Shown here piece after piece: positions 41,127-50,232 of a stretch of 64,000 nt of DNA (position 1 is the stretch's first letter; each line of letters begins with the position of its first letter). The position numbers and the translations under genes are program-made. Source of the stretch: Cribrihabitans_A pelagius (lineage in GTDB: Bacteria; Pseudomonadota; Alphaproteobacteria; Rhodobacterales; Rhodobacteraceae); assembly GCF_048820915.1 (NCBI RefSeq), contig NZ_JBMERR010000009.1, positions 107,940 to 171,939 on the forward strand. Reading direction: 5' to 3'. Below the pieces are notes generated by a model. The model was not told the origin of the DNA. It worked only from the letters and a program-made list of their open reading frames with translations, and made no database searches.

Positions 41127-42218
41127 TCAATCTTCCGGCAGGCCCAGCTCCGCGAGGATCTCCGCTCCATGCGCGCCCCGGGCGGGGCTTGCGGACGGGG
41201 TCCAGTCTGGCTGGCCTGTAAACCGCGGGGCAGGGGCGGCCTGCAGCGCGCCGTCCGCCTCCACCCAGGTGCCCCGGGCGTTCATTTCATGGGCCTGCGC
41301 CTCATCCGGGCTCAGCACCGGCGCCACGCAGGCATCCGAGCCCTGAAACAGCGCCGCCCAGTGATCGCGCGGGCGCGCGGCAAAGATCCCGGCGAGCCGC
41401 CCGGTCAGCACCGGCCACAGGCTCTTGTCGAACTGGCGCTGAAACTGGGCATCCTCCGCCAGCCCCATCCGGCCCAGGAATTCGGCATAGAACTTCGGCT
41501 CCAGGCACTGCACTGCGATGTGGCCGCCATCGGCGCAGGCATAGGCGCGGCTCCAGTGCGGCCCGTCGAGCAGGCTCTGGCCGCGTTCCGTGGCAAAATG
41601 GCCGGCCTGCCGGATGCTCATCAACAGGTTCATCAAATGCGCCGATCCGTCATGGATCGCCGCATCCACCACCGTGCCCTCGCCGCTGGCCCTGGCGCGC
41701 AAGAGCCCCGCCAGCATCCCCGCCACCAGATACATCGCACCGCCGCCGATATCGCCCACCAGCGTTGCGGGGGTCAGCGGCACGTCACCCGGCGCCGAGG
41801 CATACCAAAGCGCGCCCGACAGCGCGATGTAGTTAAGGTCATGCCCGGCCCGCTCGGCGAGCGGACTGTCCTGGCCCCAGCCGGTCATCCGGCCGTAGAC
41901 CAGTGCGGGGTTCACTGCATGGCAGGCCTCGGGGCCGATCCCCAGCCGCTCCATCACGCCGGGGCGGAAGCCCTCGATCAGCCCGTCGGCGCGCGCCGCG
42001 AGTTTCAGGAAAACTTCAATATCGCCCGCATCTTTCAGGTCCAGTTCGATCGAGCGCTTACCGCGGTCCAGGAGTGAGCGCTCCGGCATCCCCGGCGTCA
42101 CCGCGCCGCCCTTGCGGTGCACGCAGATCACCTCGGCGCCCAGATCGGCCAGCGTCATCGCGGCAAAGGGCGCAGGCCCCAGCCCCTCGACCTCCAGAAT
42201 ACGGATCCCTTCCAGCAT
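41127..42218 (-). CDS. CaiB/BaiF family CoA transferase, alpha-methylacyl-CoA racemase-like
   Basis: 363 residues from the ATG at 42218, which has GGGAGG upstream. MLEGIRILEVEGLGPAPFAA and MTLADLGAEVICV open the fold, then RGKRSIELDLK, ADGLIEGFRPGVMERLG (conserved ExFRPG) and GRMTGWGQDSPLAERAGHD with the catalytic Asp. The GHDLNYIALSGAL wording is closest to alpha-methylacyl-CoA racemases, acting on branched or steroid side-chain acyl-CoA. Downstream of the AraC-type gene on the same strand (64-base gap). Confidence 0.88.
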   Translation of the reverse strand: MLEGIRILEVEGLGPAPFAAMTLADLGAEVICVHRKGGAVTPGMPERSLLDRGKRSIELDLKDAGDIEVFLKLAARADGLIEGFRPGVMERLGIGPEACHAVNPALVYGRMTGWGQDSPLAERAGHDLNYIALSGALWYASAPGDVPLTPATLVGDIGGGAMYLVAGMLAGLLRARASGEGTVVDAAIHDGSAHLMNLLMSIRQAGHFATERGQSLLDGPHWSRAYACADGGHIAVQCLEPKFYAEFLGRMGLAEDAQFQRQFDKSLWPVLTGRLAGIFAARPRDHWAALFQGSDACVAPVLSPDEAQAHEMNARGTWVEADGALQAAPAPRFTGQPDWTPSASPARGAHGAEILAELGLPED

Positions 42219-42282
42219 GCGCGGCCTCCCTTCCGTGCAAGATGTGCGGCCAGCCGGCCGGCCAGGAGCGAGTGTTCCGGCC

Positions 42283-43143
42283 TCAGCCCGCCTGTGCAAG
42301 CTGCTGGCGGAACTTCCGTGGCGGCATTCCGGTGCCGCGGGCAAAGACCCGGCTGAAATGGGCCGGATCGGAGAACCCCAGCTCATAGGCGGTCTGCGCC
42401 GCGGTCAGGTTGGTGTAGATCAGCAGGCGCCGCGCCTCGCGCAGCACCCGCGCGGCGATGAGCTGCGAGGCCGGCTGCCCGGTGGCCTGATGCGCAATCC
42501 GGTTCAGATGCGTGGGAGAGACCGCGAGTTCGCGGGCATAGGCGGCAAGCGGACGGCGGCTGCGGAAATCGCGTTCCACCAGCGCCTCGAAGCGGGCAAA
42601 CAGCGGGTTGGAGCGGCCGTGCGGGCTCACCTCCTGCGCCGCGGCAATGGCCCGTGCCGCCTGCGCCAGCAGCGCCGTGGCCAGCGCCCGCAACGCCTGC
42701 GTCCGGCCGAAGCCCGCGCCGCCGTATTCGCCAAACAGCAGCCTGGCCAGCGCCCGCATCTCCCGTGGCAATGGCAGCACGCGGGCCAGTTCCAGGGGCA
42801 CGCGCACGCCTTCGCCCGCCGCAAGGCTTTGGTCCAGAAGCTCGCAGGGCAGCGTGAAAACCCACCCCGCCGTGCCACTGCCAAAACGGAAGCCATGCAC
42901 CACCCCATGCGGCACGTTGACGAAGCAAGGTGGCGCCAGGGGATGGCTGTTTCCGTCAAGTTCCGCCACTCCGCCGCCGCCGGTCAGCACCAGGAGCTGG
43001 TGCAGCCGCGCGTGCCGGTGCGGCTTCAGCTCCCAGTCATGCAGCTGGGAGCGCGCCCTTATGGTCTCTGCATGCAGCACATCGGCCAATTCGGCGGTTT
43101 CGCCAAACAGGTTGTAGCTGTCGATGCGGGCCGGGGCGCTCAT
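42283..43143 (-). CDS. pobR: AraC family regulator, probable PobR
   Basis: 286 residues. N-terminal cupin-like ligand domain (ELKPHRHARLHQLLVLTGG, about 38-56). C-terminal double helix-turn-helix with AAYARELAVSPTHLNRIAHQ and TNLTAAQTAYELGFSDPAHF, then FARGTGMPPRKFRQQ, the AraC signature. Divergent from pobA with a 92-base gap, the standard arrangement for the 4-hydroxybenzoate-responsive activator of pobA. The assignment rests on context. Confidence 0.85.
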   Translation of the reverse strand: MSAPARIDSYNLFGETAELADVLHAETIRARSQLHDWELKPHRHARLHQLLVLTGGGGVAELDGNSHPLAPPCFVNVPHGVVHGFRFGSGTAGWVFTLPCELLDQSLAAGEGVRVPLELARVLPLPREMRALARLLFGEYGGAGFGRTQALRALATALLAQAARAIAAAQEVSPHGRSNPLFARFEALVERDFRSRRPLAAYARELAVSPTHLNRIAHQATGQPASQLIAARVLREARRLLIYTNLTAAQTAYELGFSDPAHFSRVFARGTGMPPRKFRQQLAQAG

Positions 43144-43235
43144 GTGCGAAATCTACAAGAACTTGCGCGCTTGGTCCATTCGCAAAGATGCAGGCACGGC
43201 GCATAATTCCCCCGCCACAAGACGCGGAGCGCCAC

Positions 43236-44417
43236 ATGCCAACCCATCGGACACAGGTCGTGATCATCGGCGGCGGGCCCTCCGGTCTGCTGCTGTCGCA
43301 GCTTCTGCACCGCAAGGGCATTGATACTATCGTTTTGGAAAAGCGCAGCCGCGCCTATGTGCTCGGCCGCATCCGCGCAGGGGTGCTGGAACACGGCTTC
43401 GTGGGGCTGATGCGCGAGGCGGGCTGCGGCGCCCGCATGGACGCCGAGGGCGAGGTGCACGACGGATTCTTGATCGCGCATCAGGGCCGTATGGACCGCA
43501 TCGACCTTGCCGCCCGCGCGGACGGCCAGACGGTGATGGTCTACGGCCAGACCGAGGTGACCCGCGACCTCTACGCCGCCCGCGACGCGATGGGCGGCAA
43601 AGTGGTGCATGGGGCCGCCGGTGTGAAGCTCCACGCGCTCACCAGCAAACGCCCCTACGTCACCTGGCAGCAGGACGGCGAGGAGCACCGCGCGGACTGC
43701 GACTTCGTCGCCGGCACCGACGGCTTCCATGGCGTGAGCCGCAAGTCCATCCCCTCGGACGTGCTGACCGAGTACGAGAAGGTCTACCCCTTCGGCTGGC
43801 TCGGCGTGCTGTCGGAGACCCCGCCGGTATCGGAGGAGCTGATCTACGCCCGCCACGAGCGCGGCTTTGCGCTCTGCTCGCTGCGCAGCCGGGTGCTCAG
43901 CCGCTATTACATCCAGGTGCCCGCCACGGACCGCGCCGAAAGCTGGTCTGATGATGCCTTCTGGGCCGAGTTGAAACGCCGCCTGCCGCAGGAGGCAGCC
44001 GCGCGTCTGCAAACCGGCCCCTCGATCGAGAAATCCATCGCTCCCCTGCGCAGCTTCGTGGCCGAGCCGATGCGCTACGGCAACCTGTTCCTCGCGGGCG
44101 ACGCCGCCCATATCGTGCCGCCGACCGGCGCCAAGGGGCTGAATTCGGCGGCCTCCGACATCCACTATCTTTATCACGGCTTTCTCGACCACTACCGGAA
44201 GGGCGACAGCAGCGGACTGGAGCGCTACTCGCAAAAGGCGCTTGCCCGGGTCTGGAAGGCCGAACGCTTCAGCTGGTGGATGACCAACCTGCTGCACCGG
44301 TTCCCGAGTCAGAGCGAGACCGATCTGCGGCTGCAGCGCGCTGACCTCGACTACCTGTTTTCCTCGGACGCGGCGCAGGCCTCACTGGCGGAAAACTATG
44401 TGGGCCTGCCGTATTAG
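43236..44417 (+). CDS. pobA: 4-hydroxybenzoate 3-monooxygenase
   Basis: 393 residues. FAD enzyme turning 4-hydroxybenzoate into protocatechuate with NADPH and oxygen. VVIIGGGPSGLLLSQLLHRK (about 8-27) binds FAD; RIRAGVLEHG contributes to the substrate and FAD site; LFLAGDAAHIVPPTGAKGLN is the second FAD block and strongly PobA-specific. ATG with GGAG upstream. No protocatechuate-cleavage genes follow in the window. A possible promoter is TTCGCA-17-CATAAT at 43179-43207. Confidence 0.96.
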   Translation: MPTHRTQVVIIGGGPSGLLLSQLLHRKGIDTIVLEKRSRAYVLGRIRAGVLEHGFVGLMREAGCGARMDAEGEVHDGFLIAHQGRMDRIDLAARADGQTVMVYGQTEVTRDLYAARDAMGGKVVHGAAGVKLHALTSKRPYVTWQQDGEEHRADCDFVAGTDGFHGVSRKSIPSDVLTEYEKVYPFGWLGVLSETPPVSEELIYARHERGFALCSLRSRVLSRYYIQVPATDRAESWSDDAFWAELKRRLPQEAAARLQTGPSIEKSIAPLRSFVAEPMRYGNLFLAGDAAHIVPPTGAKGLNSAASDIHYLYHGFLDHYRKGDSSGLERYSQKALARVWKAERFSWWMTNLLHRFPSQSETDLRLQRADLDYLFSSDAAQASLAENYVGLPY

Positions 44418-44517
44418 GCGCAGGGCGACGCTGCGTGACGGGATCTGACGCGGCGTCACGCCGCTTCCGGCGGGACCGCCCGCATGGTTTCCTCCACGTC
44501 AGATGAGGGAGGAAACC

Positions 44518-45372
44518 ATGTCCACGGTGCTTTATGAAAAAGACGGGCGGATCGGGCGGATCACGCTGAACCGGCCCGAGGTGATGAACGCGATCGACGA
44601 CGCGCTGCCAGGCGATCTGGCCGCGGCGGTGGCAGTGGCGGATGCCGACCCGGAGGTGCATGTGATGGTGCTGTCGGGCGCAGGCAAAGGCTTCTGCGCC
44701 GGCTATGACCTCACCTATTACGCCGAGGGCAACGGCAGCGGCGCCGCCACCCAACCCATGCCCTGGGATCCGATCCAGGACTACCGCTTCATGTGGGAGA
44801 ACACCCAGGCCTTCATGTCGCTCTGGCGCGCGGCGAAGCCGGTGATCTGCAAGGTGCATGGCTTCGCGGTGGCAGGCGGCTCGGACATCGCGCTCTGCGC
44901 CGACCTCACCATCATGGCCGAGGATGCTGAAATCGGGTACATGCCGGCGAGGGTCTGGGGCTGTCCGACCACCGCTATGTGGGTCTACCGTCTGGGCGCG
45001 GAGCGGGCCAAGCGGATGCTCTTCACCGGAGACCGCATCACCGGGAAAGAGGCCGCGGAGATGGGGCTGGTTCTGAAGGCGGTTCCCGCGGCCGAACTCG
45101 ACGGCACGGTGGAAACCCTGGCCGCCCGCATGGCCACGGTCCCGGTCAACCAGCTGGCAATGCAAAAAATGGTGATCAACCAGGCGATCGAACAGACCGG
45201 CCTGATGCAGACCCAGCGCCTGGCGACGATCTTCGACGGCATCACCCGGCACTCCCCCGAAGGCATCAACTTTAAGGTGCGCGCCGAACAGGCGGGCTGG
45301 AAGCAGGCAGTGCGGGACCGCGACACGGGCACCTTCGACTGGACCGCCAACGAGGAAATCCCCGGCCGCTGA
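44518..45372 (+). CDS. Enoyl-CoA hydratase/isomerase family protein
   Basis: 284 residues, ATG after GGGAGGA. Crotonase fold: RITLNRPEVMNAID at the N-terminus, GAGKGFCAGYDL (oxyanion hole 1), VHGFAVAGGSDIALCADLTI (oxyanion hole 2). The usual catalytic Glu of the GG-xxE helix is Asp in AGGSDIAL; the second acid position could be in AEIGYMPARVWG. So it may be a hydratase or another crotonase-type enzyme. Co-directional with pobA but 100 bases apart. Confidence 0.88.
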   Translation: MSTVLYEKDGRIGRITLNRPEVMNAIDDALPGDLAAAVAVADADPEVHVMVLSGAGKGFCAGYDLTYYAEGNGSGAATQPMPWDPIQDYRFMWENTQAFMSLWRAAKPVICKVHGFAVAGGSDIALCADLTIMAEDAEIGYMPARVWGCPTTAMWVYRLGAERAKRMLFTGDRITGKEAAEMGLVLKAVPAAELDGTVETLAARMATVPVNQLAMQKMVINQAIEQTGLMQTQRLATIFDGITRHSPEGINFKVRAEQAGWKQAVRDRDTGTFDWTANEEIPGR

Positions 45373-45412
45373 CCCGCCGCCCGGGACTTGAGGGGCCAGC
45401 CCCTCTTGGCCT

Positions 45413-45532
45413 GGCGGCCAATTCACCCCGGGGTACTTCAAGCCAGAAAGTGGCGCAGGAAAGTGGCGCGGGGGAAGGTTGGGCAAACCGGCCGGGCCAC
45501 TTTCTGACCGTAAATACCCCCGCCGGAGGCCA
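45413..45532. repeat. 3'-end stem-loop repeat, copy B
   Basis: CAGAAAGTGGC (45445-45455) and GCCACTTTCTG (45498-45508) form the stem. Outer arms are CCCGGGGTACTT and AAATACCCCCGCCGGAGGCC. The right arm, read leftward as GGCCTCCGGCGGGGGTATTT, matches copy C almost exactly. Located after the crotonase gene. Confidence 0.65.
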
Positions 45533-45625
45533 CTGCGCACAAGCGCAGTTCAAGCGGCTTGGCAGAACCGCGCCGGGGGGCTAGGTCTGGGGCAGAAGCG
45601 AACACAGCGCCAGGGAGGTCCCGCC

Positions 45626-46162
45626 ATGCAGATGAGTGACCAGAAAGACATCGCCGCCGATCCCGCAACCGTCTATGCAGCGCTGCTGGACCCGGAAGTG
45701 CTGCAAGCCTGCGTGCCGGGCGCGCAATCCGTCAATGGCACGCCGGAGGAGGGCTTTGAGGCCACAGTCACCCAGAAAGTCGGCCCGGTCAAAGCCACCT
45801 TCAAGGGGCAGGTCACTCTCTCGGACAGGGTGGAAAACGAAAAGCTGACCATCAGCGGCGAAGGCAAGGGCGGCGCGGCCGGCTTTGCCAAGGGCGGTGC
45901 GGTGGTGACGCTCACCCCGTCGGAGGCCGGCACGCTCCTGTCTTATGACGTCGAGGCCAAGGTCGGCGGCAAGCTGGCGCAGCTGGGCAGCCGCATCATT
46001 GACGGGTTTGCCAAGAAGATGGCGGATCAGTTCTTTGCCAACCTGCAGGCTCATCTGGCGCCGGCAGCAGCAGGCGAAGCGCCCGCTGCGGAAGCGGAAG
46101 GCGCCGAGGCCGGCGCAGGCGGAAAGAAAGGCTGGTTCGGCAAGGTGACCGGCCGCGGCTGA
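45626..46162 (+). CDS. CoxG-like SRPBCC protein (CO dehydrogenase subunit G family)
   Basis: 178 residues, ATG after AGGGAGG. Opens MQMSDQKDIAADPATVYAAL with LDPEVLQACVPGAQSV, the CoxG consensus. A helix-grip domain to about 145 is followed by an Ala/Glu/Gly-rich linker and a short basic tail KKGWFGKVTGRG that may bind membrane. In Oligotropha CoxG tethers CO dehydrogenase to the membrane, but no coxMSL genes are here. Such orphans are frequent in roseobacters; role unknown. Confidence 0.87.
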   Translation: MQMSDQKDIAADPATVYAALLDPEVLQACVPGAQSVNGTPEEGFEATVTQKVGPVKATFKGQVTLSDRVENEKLTISGEGKGGAAGFAKGGAVVTLTPSEAGTLLSYDVEAKVGGKLAQLGSRIIDGFAKKMADQFFANLQAHLAPAAAGEAPAAEAEGAEAGAGGKKGWFGKVTGRG

Positions 46163-46318
46163 TACCCTTCGGCAGTCCGGGGCAAGACGGGCCGCAGCTG
46201 CCCACCGGCGCCCTGCACCGGCGCACAGCCCTTCTGCGCGGCCTTACCCCTGTGCGGGCTGGCGCAGCTGCGCGCAAGCCCCTAGTTTGGCGGCAAAGCA
46301 ATTCACATCGGAGGCAGC

Positions 46319-47278
46319 ATGGCGGCGATCCTTTCCATCCGGGACCTGCGCAAGGTCTATGAGGGCGGTTTCGAGGCGCTGAAAGGCGTCTCGCTCGACA
46401 TCGAGGATGGCGAGATCCTGGCCCTGCTCGGCCCCAACGGCGCAGGCAAGACCACGCTGATCTCCACCATCTGCGGCATCACCACTGCCACTTCGGGCAG
46501 CATCACTGTCGGCGGCCATGACAACGTGCGCGACTTCCGCGCTGCCCGCAGCCTGATCGGCCTGGTGCCGCAGGAGATCACGCTGGAACCCTTTGCCAAG
46601 GTGCTGGACACAGTGAGTTTCTCGCGCGGGCTGTTCGGCAGGCCGGCCGATCCCGCCCGGATCGGGGATATCCTGCGCAAGCTGTCGCTCTGGGAGAAGC
46701 GCGATGCCAAGATCATGGAGCTTTCGGGCGGCATGAAGCGCCGGGTGCTGATCGCCAAGGCGCTGGCGCATGAGCCGCGCATCCTGTTCCTCGACGAGCC
46801 CACCGCGGGCGTTGACGTGGAGCTGCGCAAGGACATGTGGCAGATCGTCGAGGAACTGAAGGCGAGCGGTGTCACCATCATCCTCACCACCCATTACATC
46901 GAGGAAGCCGAGGCCATCGCCGAGCGCATCGGCGTGATCAACGGCGGCGAACTGCTGCTGGTGGAGCAGAAGGACCAGCTGATGGCGCGCATGGGCCAGA
47001 AGGAGCTCGAAGTGCAGCTGAGCGAGCCGATTTCCGCGATCCCGGAGACGCTCGCGCCGCACAAGCTGCAACTGATCAACGGCGGCGATGCGCTGCTTTA
47101 CACCTATGACACCCGCGCCGAGCGCACCGGCATCACCACGCTCCTGAACGACGTGGCAGGCGCCGGGCTGGTCTTGGCCGACGTGCAGACGCGGCAATCC
47201 AGCCTCGAGGACATCTTTGTCGGGCTGGTGTCCGGAAATTCGGAACCGGCGAACGCAGCCAAGGGAGACGCCGCATGA
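46319..47278 (+). CDS. ABC transporter ATP-binding protein (ABC-2 exporter type)
   Basis: 319 residues. Walker A GPNGAGKTTL (about 39-48), signature LSGGMKRRVLIAKAL, Walker B ILFLDEPTAGVD, H-loop TTHYIEEAEA. The C-terminal 90 residues form an exporter-type extension. Similar in wording to YadG/Ccm-like exporters. The stop overlaps the permease start by 4 bases. Substrate unknown. Confidence 0.92.
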   Translation: MAAILSIRDLRKVYEGGFEALKGVSLDIEDGEILALLGPNGAGKTTLISTICGITTATSGSITVGGHDNVRDFRAARSLIGLVPQEITLEPFAKVLDTVSFSRGLFGRPADPARIGDILRKLSLWEKRDAKIMELSGGMKRRVLIAKALAHEPRILFLDEPTAGVDVELRKDMWQIVEELKASGVTIILTTHYIEEAEAIAERIGVINGGELLLVEQKDQLMARMGQKELEVQLSEPISAIPETLAPHKLQLINGGDALLYTYDTRAERTGITTLLNDVAGAGLVLADVQTRQSSLEDIFVGLVSGNSEPANAAKGDAA

Positions 47279-48036
47279 ACTGGACCGCGGTTGCCACCAT
47301 CTACAAGGCGGAGATGGCGCGTTTCTGGCGCACCTTCCTGCAGAGTTTCATCTCGCCGGTGCTCTCCACCTCGCTCTACTTCGTGGTCTTCGGCAGCGCC
47401 ATCGGCAGCCGCATCCAGGAAGTCGAGGGCGTGGAATACGGCGCCTTCATCGTGCCCGGGCTGGTGATGCTCTCGGTGATCACACAGGCGATCTCCAACG
47501 CCTCCTTCGGCATCTATTTCCCGAAGTTCATCGGCAATATCTACGAGATCCTCTCCGCCCCGATCAATTTCCTCGAAGTGGTGGCGGGCTTTGCCGGCGC
47601 GGCTGCGACCAAGGCGCTGTTCATCGGGGTGGTGATCCTCTGCACCGCGGCGCTGTTTGTCGACCTGCCGGTGCAGCACCCGTTTGCGATGGTGGCGTTC
47701 CTGCTGCTGACCTGCATCAGTTTTTCGCTGATGGGCTTCATCATCGGCATCTGGGCGGGCAACTTCGAGCAGCTGCAGCTGGTGCCGCTCCTGGTGGTGA
47801 CGCCCTTGGTTTTCCTGGGCGGGGCGTTTTACTCCGTGGCCATGCTGCCGCCTGTGTGGCAGGTGATTTCCCTGTTTAATCCTGTGGTTTACCTGGTTTC
47901 GGGCTTCCGCTGGTCGTTCTTCGGCCAGTCCGACGTGCCGGTGCTGCTGAGCCTCGGCGCCATTGGCGGCTTCACCCTCGCCTGCGTTGCAGTGATCTGG
48001 TGGATCTTCCGCACCGGCTGGCGCATCCGCGCCTGA
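47275..48036 (+). CDS. ABC-2 type transporter permease
   Basis: 253 residues, six membrane helices. FWRTFLQSFISPVLSTSLYF near the start and a late NPVVYLVSGFRWSFFGQSDV are typical of ABC-2/YadH-like permeases. Translationally coupled to the ATPase gene (ATGA overlap). Works with it as a half-transporter dimer exporting an unknown compound, perhaps a lipid or polysaccharide precursor (inference). Confidence 0.92.
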   Translation: MNWTAVATIYKAEMARFWRTFLQSFISPVLSTSLYFVVFGSAIGSRIQEVEGVEYGAFIVPGLVMLSVITQAISNASFGIYFPKFIGNIYEILSAPINFLEVVAGFAGAAATKALFIGVVILCTAALFVDLPVQHPFAMVAFLLLTCISFSLMGFIIGIWAGNFEQLQLVPLLVVTPLVFLGGAFYSVAMLPPVWQVISLFNPVVYLVSGFRWSFFGQSDVPVLLSLGAIGGFTLACVAVIWWIFRTGWRIRA

Positions 48037-48429
48037 GGCGGGGCAGGGGGCGCTCAAAAGCGGGGGGCTCCCGCTCGGCTGCGGACATCCGAAGGATGTC
48101 CCTCACCCGTTGGGCCGGGCACGCTGGGCGTGCCGGGGAAAGGGTGTGGGGCGGAGGCCGCGGGAGGACCGGGCCGCCGCCGGTTGGAGCGGGAATTCCG
48201 GGAGTGCCTTGCGCCGCCGGTCCGGCCCTGCGGAGCTTGTGGCTTTCCCGGGGCGAAAGTGGCTGTGCGTGGTGCCGCGAGAGTTGATACGCAGGATGCG
48301 AATGGCTATCAAGTTTCAGCCGGAACGATCAGCTGTAACGCGAATTTATGAAACCTGCCAAAGTCTTATAGCATTTTTCGTCTCGTGGCGGAGACTGCCA
48401 GAACTGGGCAACTGTGGAAGGTTGTGATT
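48037..48429. other. Intergenic region before the orphan lipoprotein
   Basis: First part very GC-rich with repeat member E3 (48068-48134). From about 48275 composition shifts to lower GC (TTGATACGCAGGATGCGAAT and onward to TTATAGCATTTTTCG), continuing into the lipoprotein gene. A possible -10 is TATAGC at 48367. No other gene seen. Confidence 0.55.
48068..48134 (+). repeat. Dispersed GC-rich two-stem repeat, member E3
   Basis: CTCCCGC (48068-48074), stem-loop GGACATCC-GAA-GGATGTCC (48083-48101), CCCGTTGGGCCGGGC (48106-48120), stem-loop GGCACGC-TGG-GCGTGCC (48118-48134). The 15-base central block recurs inverted at 49242-49256, on the other side of the lipoprotein gene. Confidence 0.65.
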
Positions 48430-49017
48430 TTGAACAAGAAAATGTTTCTGATTCTGTTTGCATTGTCCTCAGGATGCGGGGGCATTCCCCCGGTCGACAC
48501 TAATACAATCAGCGTCTCGCCGGCTGGCTCTGTTGCATTCGCGGAAGCAAAGAGGGCGGTCCGTGCCTGTACTGCACTACCAGACGACTCCGAATTGTTT
48601 GATAGGTTTGAGGCATTGGGATACTGGTCCCGTCCCGAAACCAACACCGCCTCTCCTGAAACGGAGGACACTTCGAGAACCGGCAAGGGCGGAGGCCTGC
48701 ATTACGTCCTCGGGCCGAGGGTATCACACGACACCGGTGAGGTGATCGTGCAGGCTGGCGCCGGAAACTGCTACGTCGGCTTGCGCGGGATGACCCCAGC
48801 GCAAAGCTACGAGCTGGCTCAAATTCTGGTCACCGCATTTGACGCAACCACGAACGCGGAAAACGGGGAGGGCTTGTCCGACCACGTCGTGCAAGCCTGG
48901 CAGGTCCGGGACAAGGGGCGTCCCAAGGTCTTGATCGCCGCGCTTAAGACATGGCCGTGGGGCCGCGGCGAATGGCCGGGTGAACCGGGTGCAGCGGTGA
49001 CACTGGCGACGAACTGA
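48430..49017 (+). CDS. Orphan putative lipoprotein
   Basis: 195 residues from a TTG start with GGAAGG 8 bases upstream; the first ATG (48442) lacks an SD. MNKKMFLILFALSSGCGG is a lipoprotein signal with Cys at 16. The mature part is Thr/Ser-rich, then has HYVLGPRVSHDTGEVIVQAG and NCYVGLRGMTPAQSYELAQI; a Cys pair may form a disulfide. I do not recognise a domain. Codon use and GC content look lower than its neighbours, and the gene is bracketed by inverted copies of the same GC-rich repeat (E3, E4). It may be recently acquired. Confidence 0.6.
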   Translation: MNKKMFLILFALSSGCGGIPPVDTNTISVSPAGSVAFAEAKRAVRACTALPDDSELFDRFEALGYWSRPETNTASPETEDTSRTGKGGGLHYVLGPRVSHDTGEVIVQAGAGNCYVGLRGMTPAQSYELAQILVTAFDATTNAENGEGLSDHVVQAWQVRDKGRPKVLIAALKTWPWGRGEWPGEPGAAVTLATN

Positions 49018-49434
49018 CAGGCCTGCGACCAAGCTCAAGCCGACGCTTCGAAGCTGAAGCCGGAACGCCTCGCGGCAGCTGCCGTTTCTGTCGCACCCAT
49101 ACCCTACGGGACGCCGCGGGCGATCGGTCGCCCCGGGCCAAGCTGCATGTGTTGCTTCGGAAAAGAGCCGGAAGCACTAATCCCCTGGCGCCCGCACTAC
49201 GCCGCACTATCCGCATCACGCCCGCCGCGCGCAAGCGCGGCGCCCGGCCCAACGGGAAGCGGCCGCAGGGCGGCCGGCTGACGGGCGGGAGCACATAGTG
49301 CGGGGCAGGGGACGCCGGTCCTGCGCATCAGACGGCGTTGCAATTATGCCTGCGGGCCTCCGGATTTTACCTTTCTCCGCAATTGTTCCGGGGCACATCT
49401 TGTTTCATCCGATACGGCCCTCTACATCGGCGCC
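49018..49434. other. Intergenic region with nested inverted repeats
   Basis: CCGCACTAT (49202-49210) and ATAGTGCGG (49295-49303) form a perfect 9-bp inverted repeat enclosing repeat member E4. The rest (49018-49190, 49310-49434) shows no gene. TTGCAATTATGCC near 49338 may be part of the promoter of the S49 gene. Confidence 0.55.
49223..49291 (-). repeat. Dispersed GC-rich two-stem repeat, member E4
   Basis: Read on the minus strand: CTCCCGC (49291-49285), stem-loop CGGCCGC-CCT-GCGGCCG (49276-49260), CCCGTTGGGCCGGGC (49256-49242), stem-loop CGCCGCGC-TTGC-GCGCGGCG (49242-49223). Same order as E1-E3, opposite orientation to E3. Confidence 0.65.
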
Positions 49435-50232
49435 ATGAGATTTCACCTGCCTTTCCTGAAAAGACGGCCCAGCGTGGCCGTGGTGCGCCTGGCCGGCGCC
49501 ATCGGCATGCCCGGCCGCGGCTCTCTCAACGACGCCGCCCTGGCACCGGTGCTGGAACGCGCCTTCCGCAAGGGCAAACCCGTTGCCGTCGCTCTGGAGA
49601 TCAACTCCCCCGGCGGCTCGCCGGTGCAGAGCGCGCTGATCGGCGCCCGCATCCGCCGCCTGGCGGACGAGCTGGACATGCCGGTCTACGCCTTTGCCGA
49701 GGACGTGGCAGCCTCGGGCGGCTACTGGCTGGCGGCGGCGGCGGATGAGATCTGGGCCGACGCCAACTCGGTGATCGGCTCGGTGGGGGTGATCTCCTCG
49801 GGTTTCGGCGCCCATGTGTTTCTGGCCCGCCAGGGCGTCGAGCGCCGCGTCTATACGGCGGGCGACAGCAAATCCATGCTCGACCCGTTCCGCCCGGAAA
49901 ACCCCGAGGACGTGCAGCGGCTCAAGGGCATCCTGAATGGCATCCACGCCAATTTCATCGCCCATGTCACCGAGCGCCGCGGCGGCAGGCTGAAGTCCGG
50001 CGAGGATCTGTTCTCCGGTGACATCTGGCTCGGTGCGCGCGCCCAGGAGCTTGGCCTGATCGACGGTATCGGCCATCTCGTTCCCAAGATGCAGGAACGC
50101 TTCGGCAAGAAGGTCCGCCTGCGCCGCTACGGCGTGAAAAGACCGCTGCTGGGCCGTCTCGGCCTGCGCATGGCTCAGGACGTTCTGGCCGGGATCGAGG
50201 AGCGCGCCGGTTTCGCGCGTTTCGGTCTCTAG
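49435..50232 (+). CDS. S49 family peptidase (SppA-like)
   Basis: 265 residues, compact form. INSPGGSP, then EDVAASGGYWLAAAADEI with Ser94 as nucleophile, and YTAGDSKSMLDPF with Lys146 as general base. The 52-residue Ser-Lys spacing matches SppA. No strong signal anchor: the N-terminus is basic (FHLPFLKRRPS), so it may be cytoplasmic or membrane-peripheral. SppA enzymes degrade cleaved signal peptides. The stop overlaps the next small gene by one base. Confidence 0.92.
   Translation: MRFHLPFLKRRPSVAVVRLAGAIGMPGRGSLNDAALAPVLERAFRKGKPVAVALEINSPGGSPVQSALIGARIRRLADELDMPVYAFAEDVAASGGYWLAAAADEIWADANSVIGSVGVISSGFGAHVFLARQGVERRVYTAGDSKSMLDPFRPENPEDVQRLKGILNGIHANFIAHVTERRGGRLKSGEDLFSGDIWLGARAQELGLIDGIGHLVPKMQERFGKKVRLRRYGVKRPLLGRLGLRMAQDVLAGIEERAGFARFGL

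Noticed and set aside
48430..49017. Toxin or effector role for the orphan lipoprotein
   Set aside because: No toxin motif, immunity partner or secretion gene is nearby; only the lipoprotein signal is clear.
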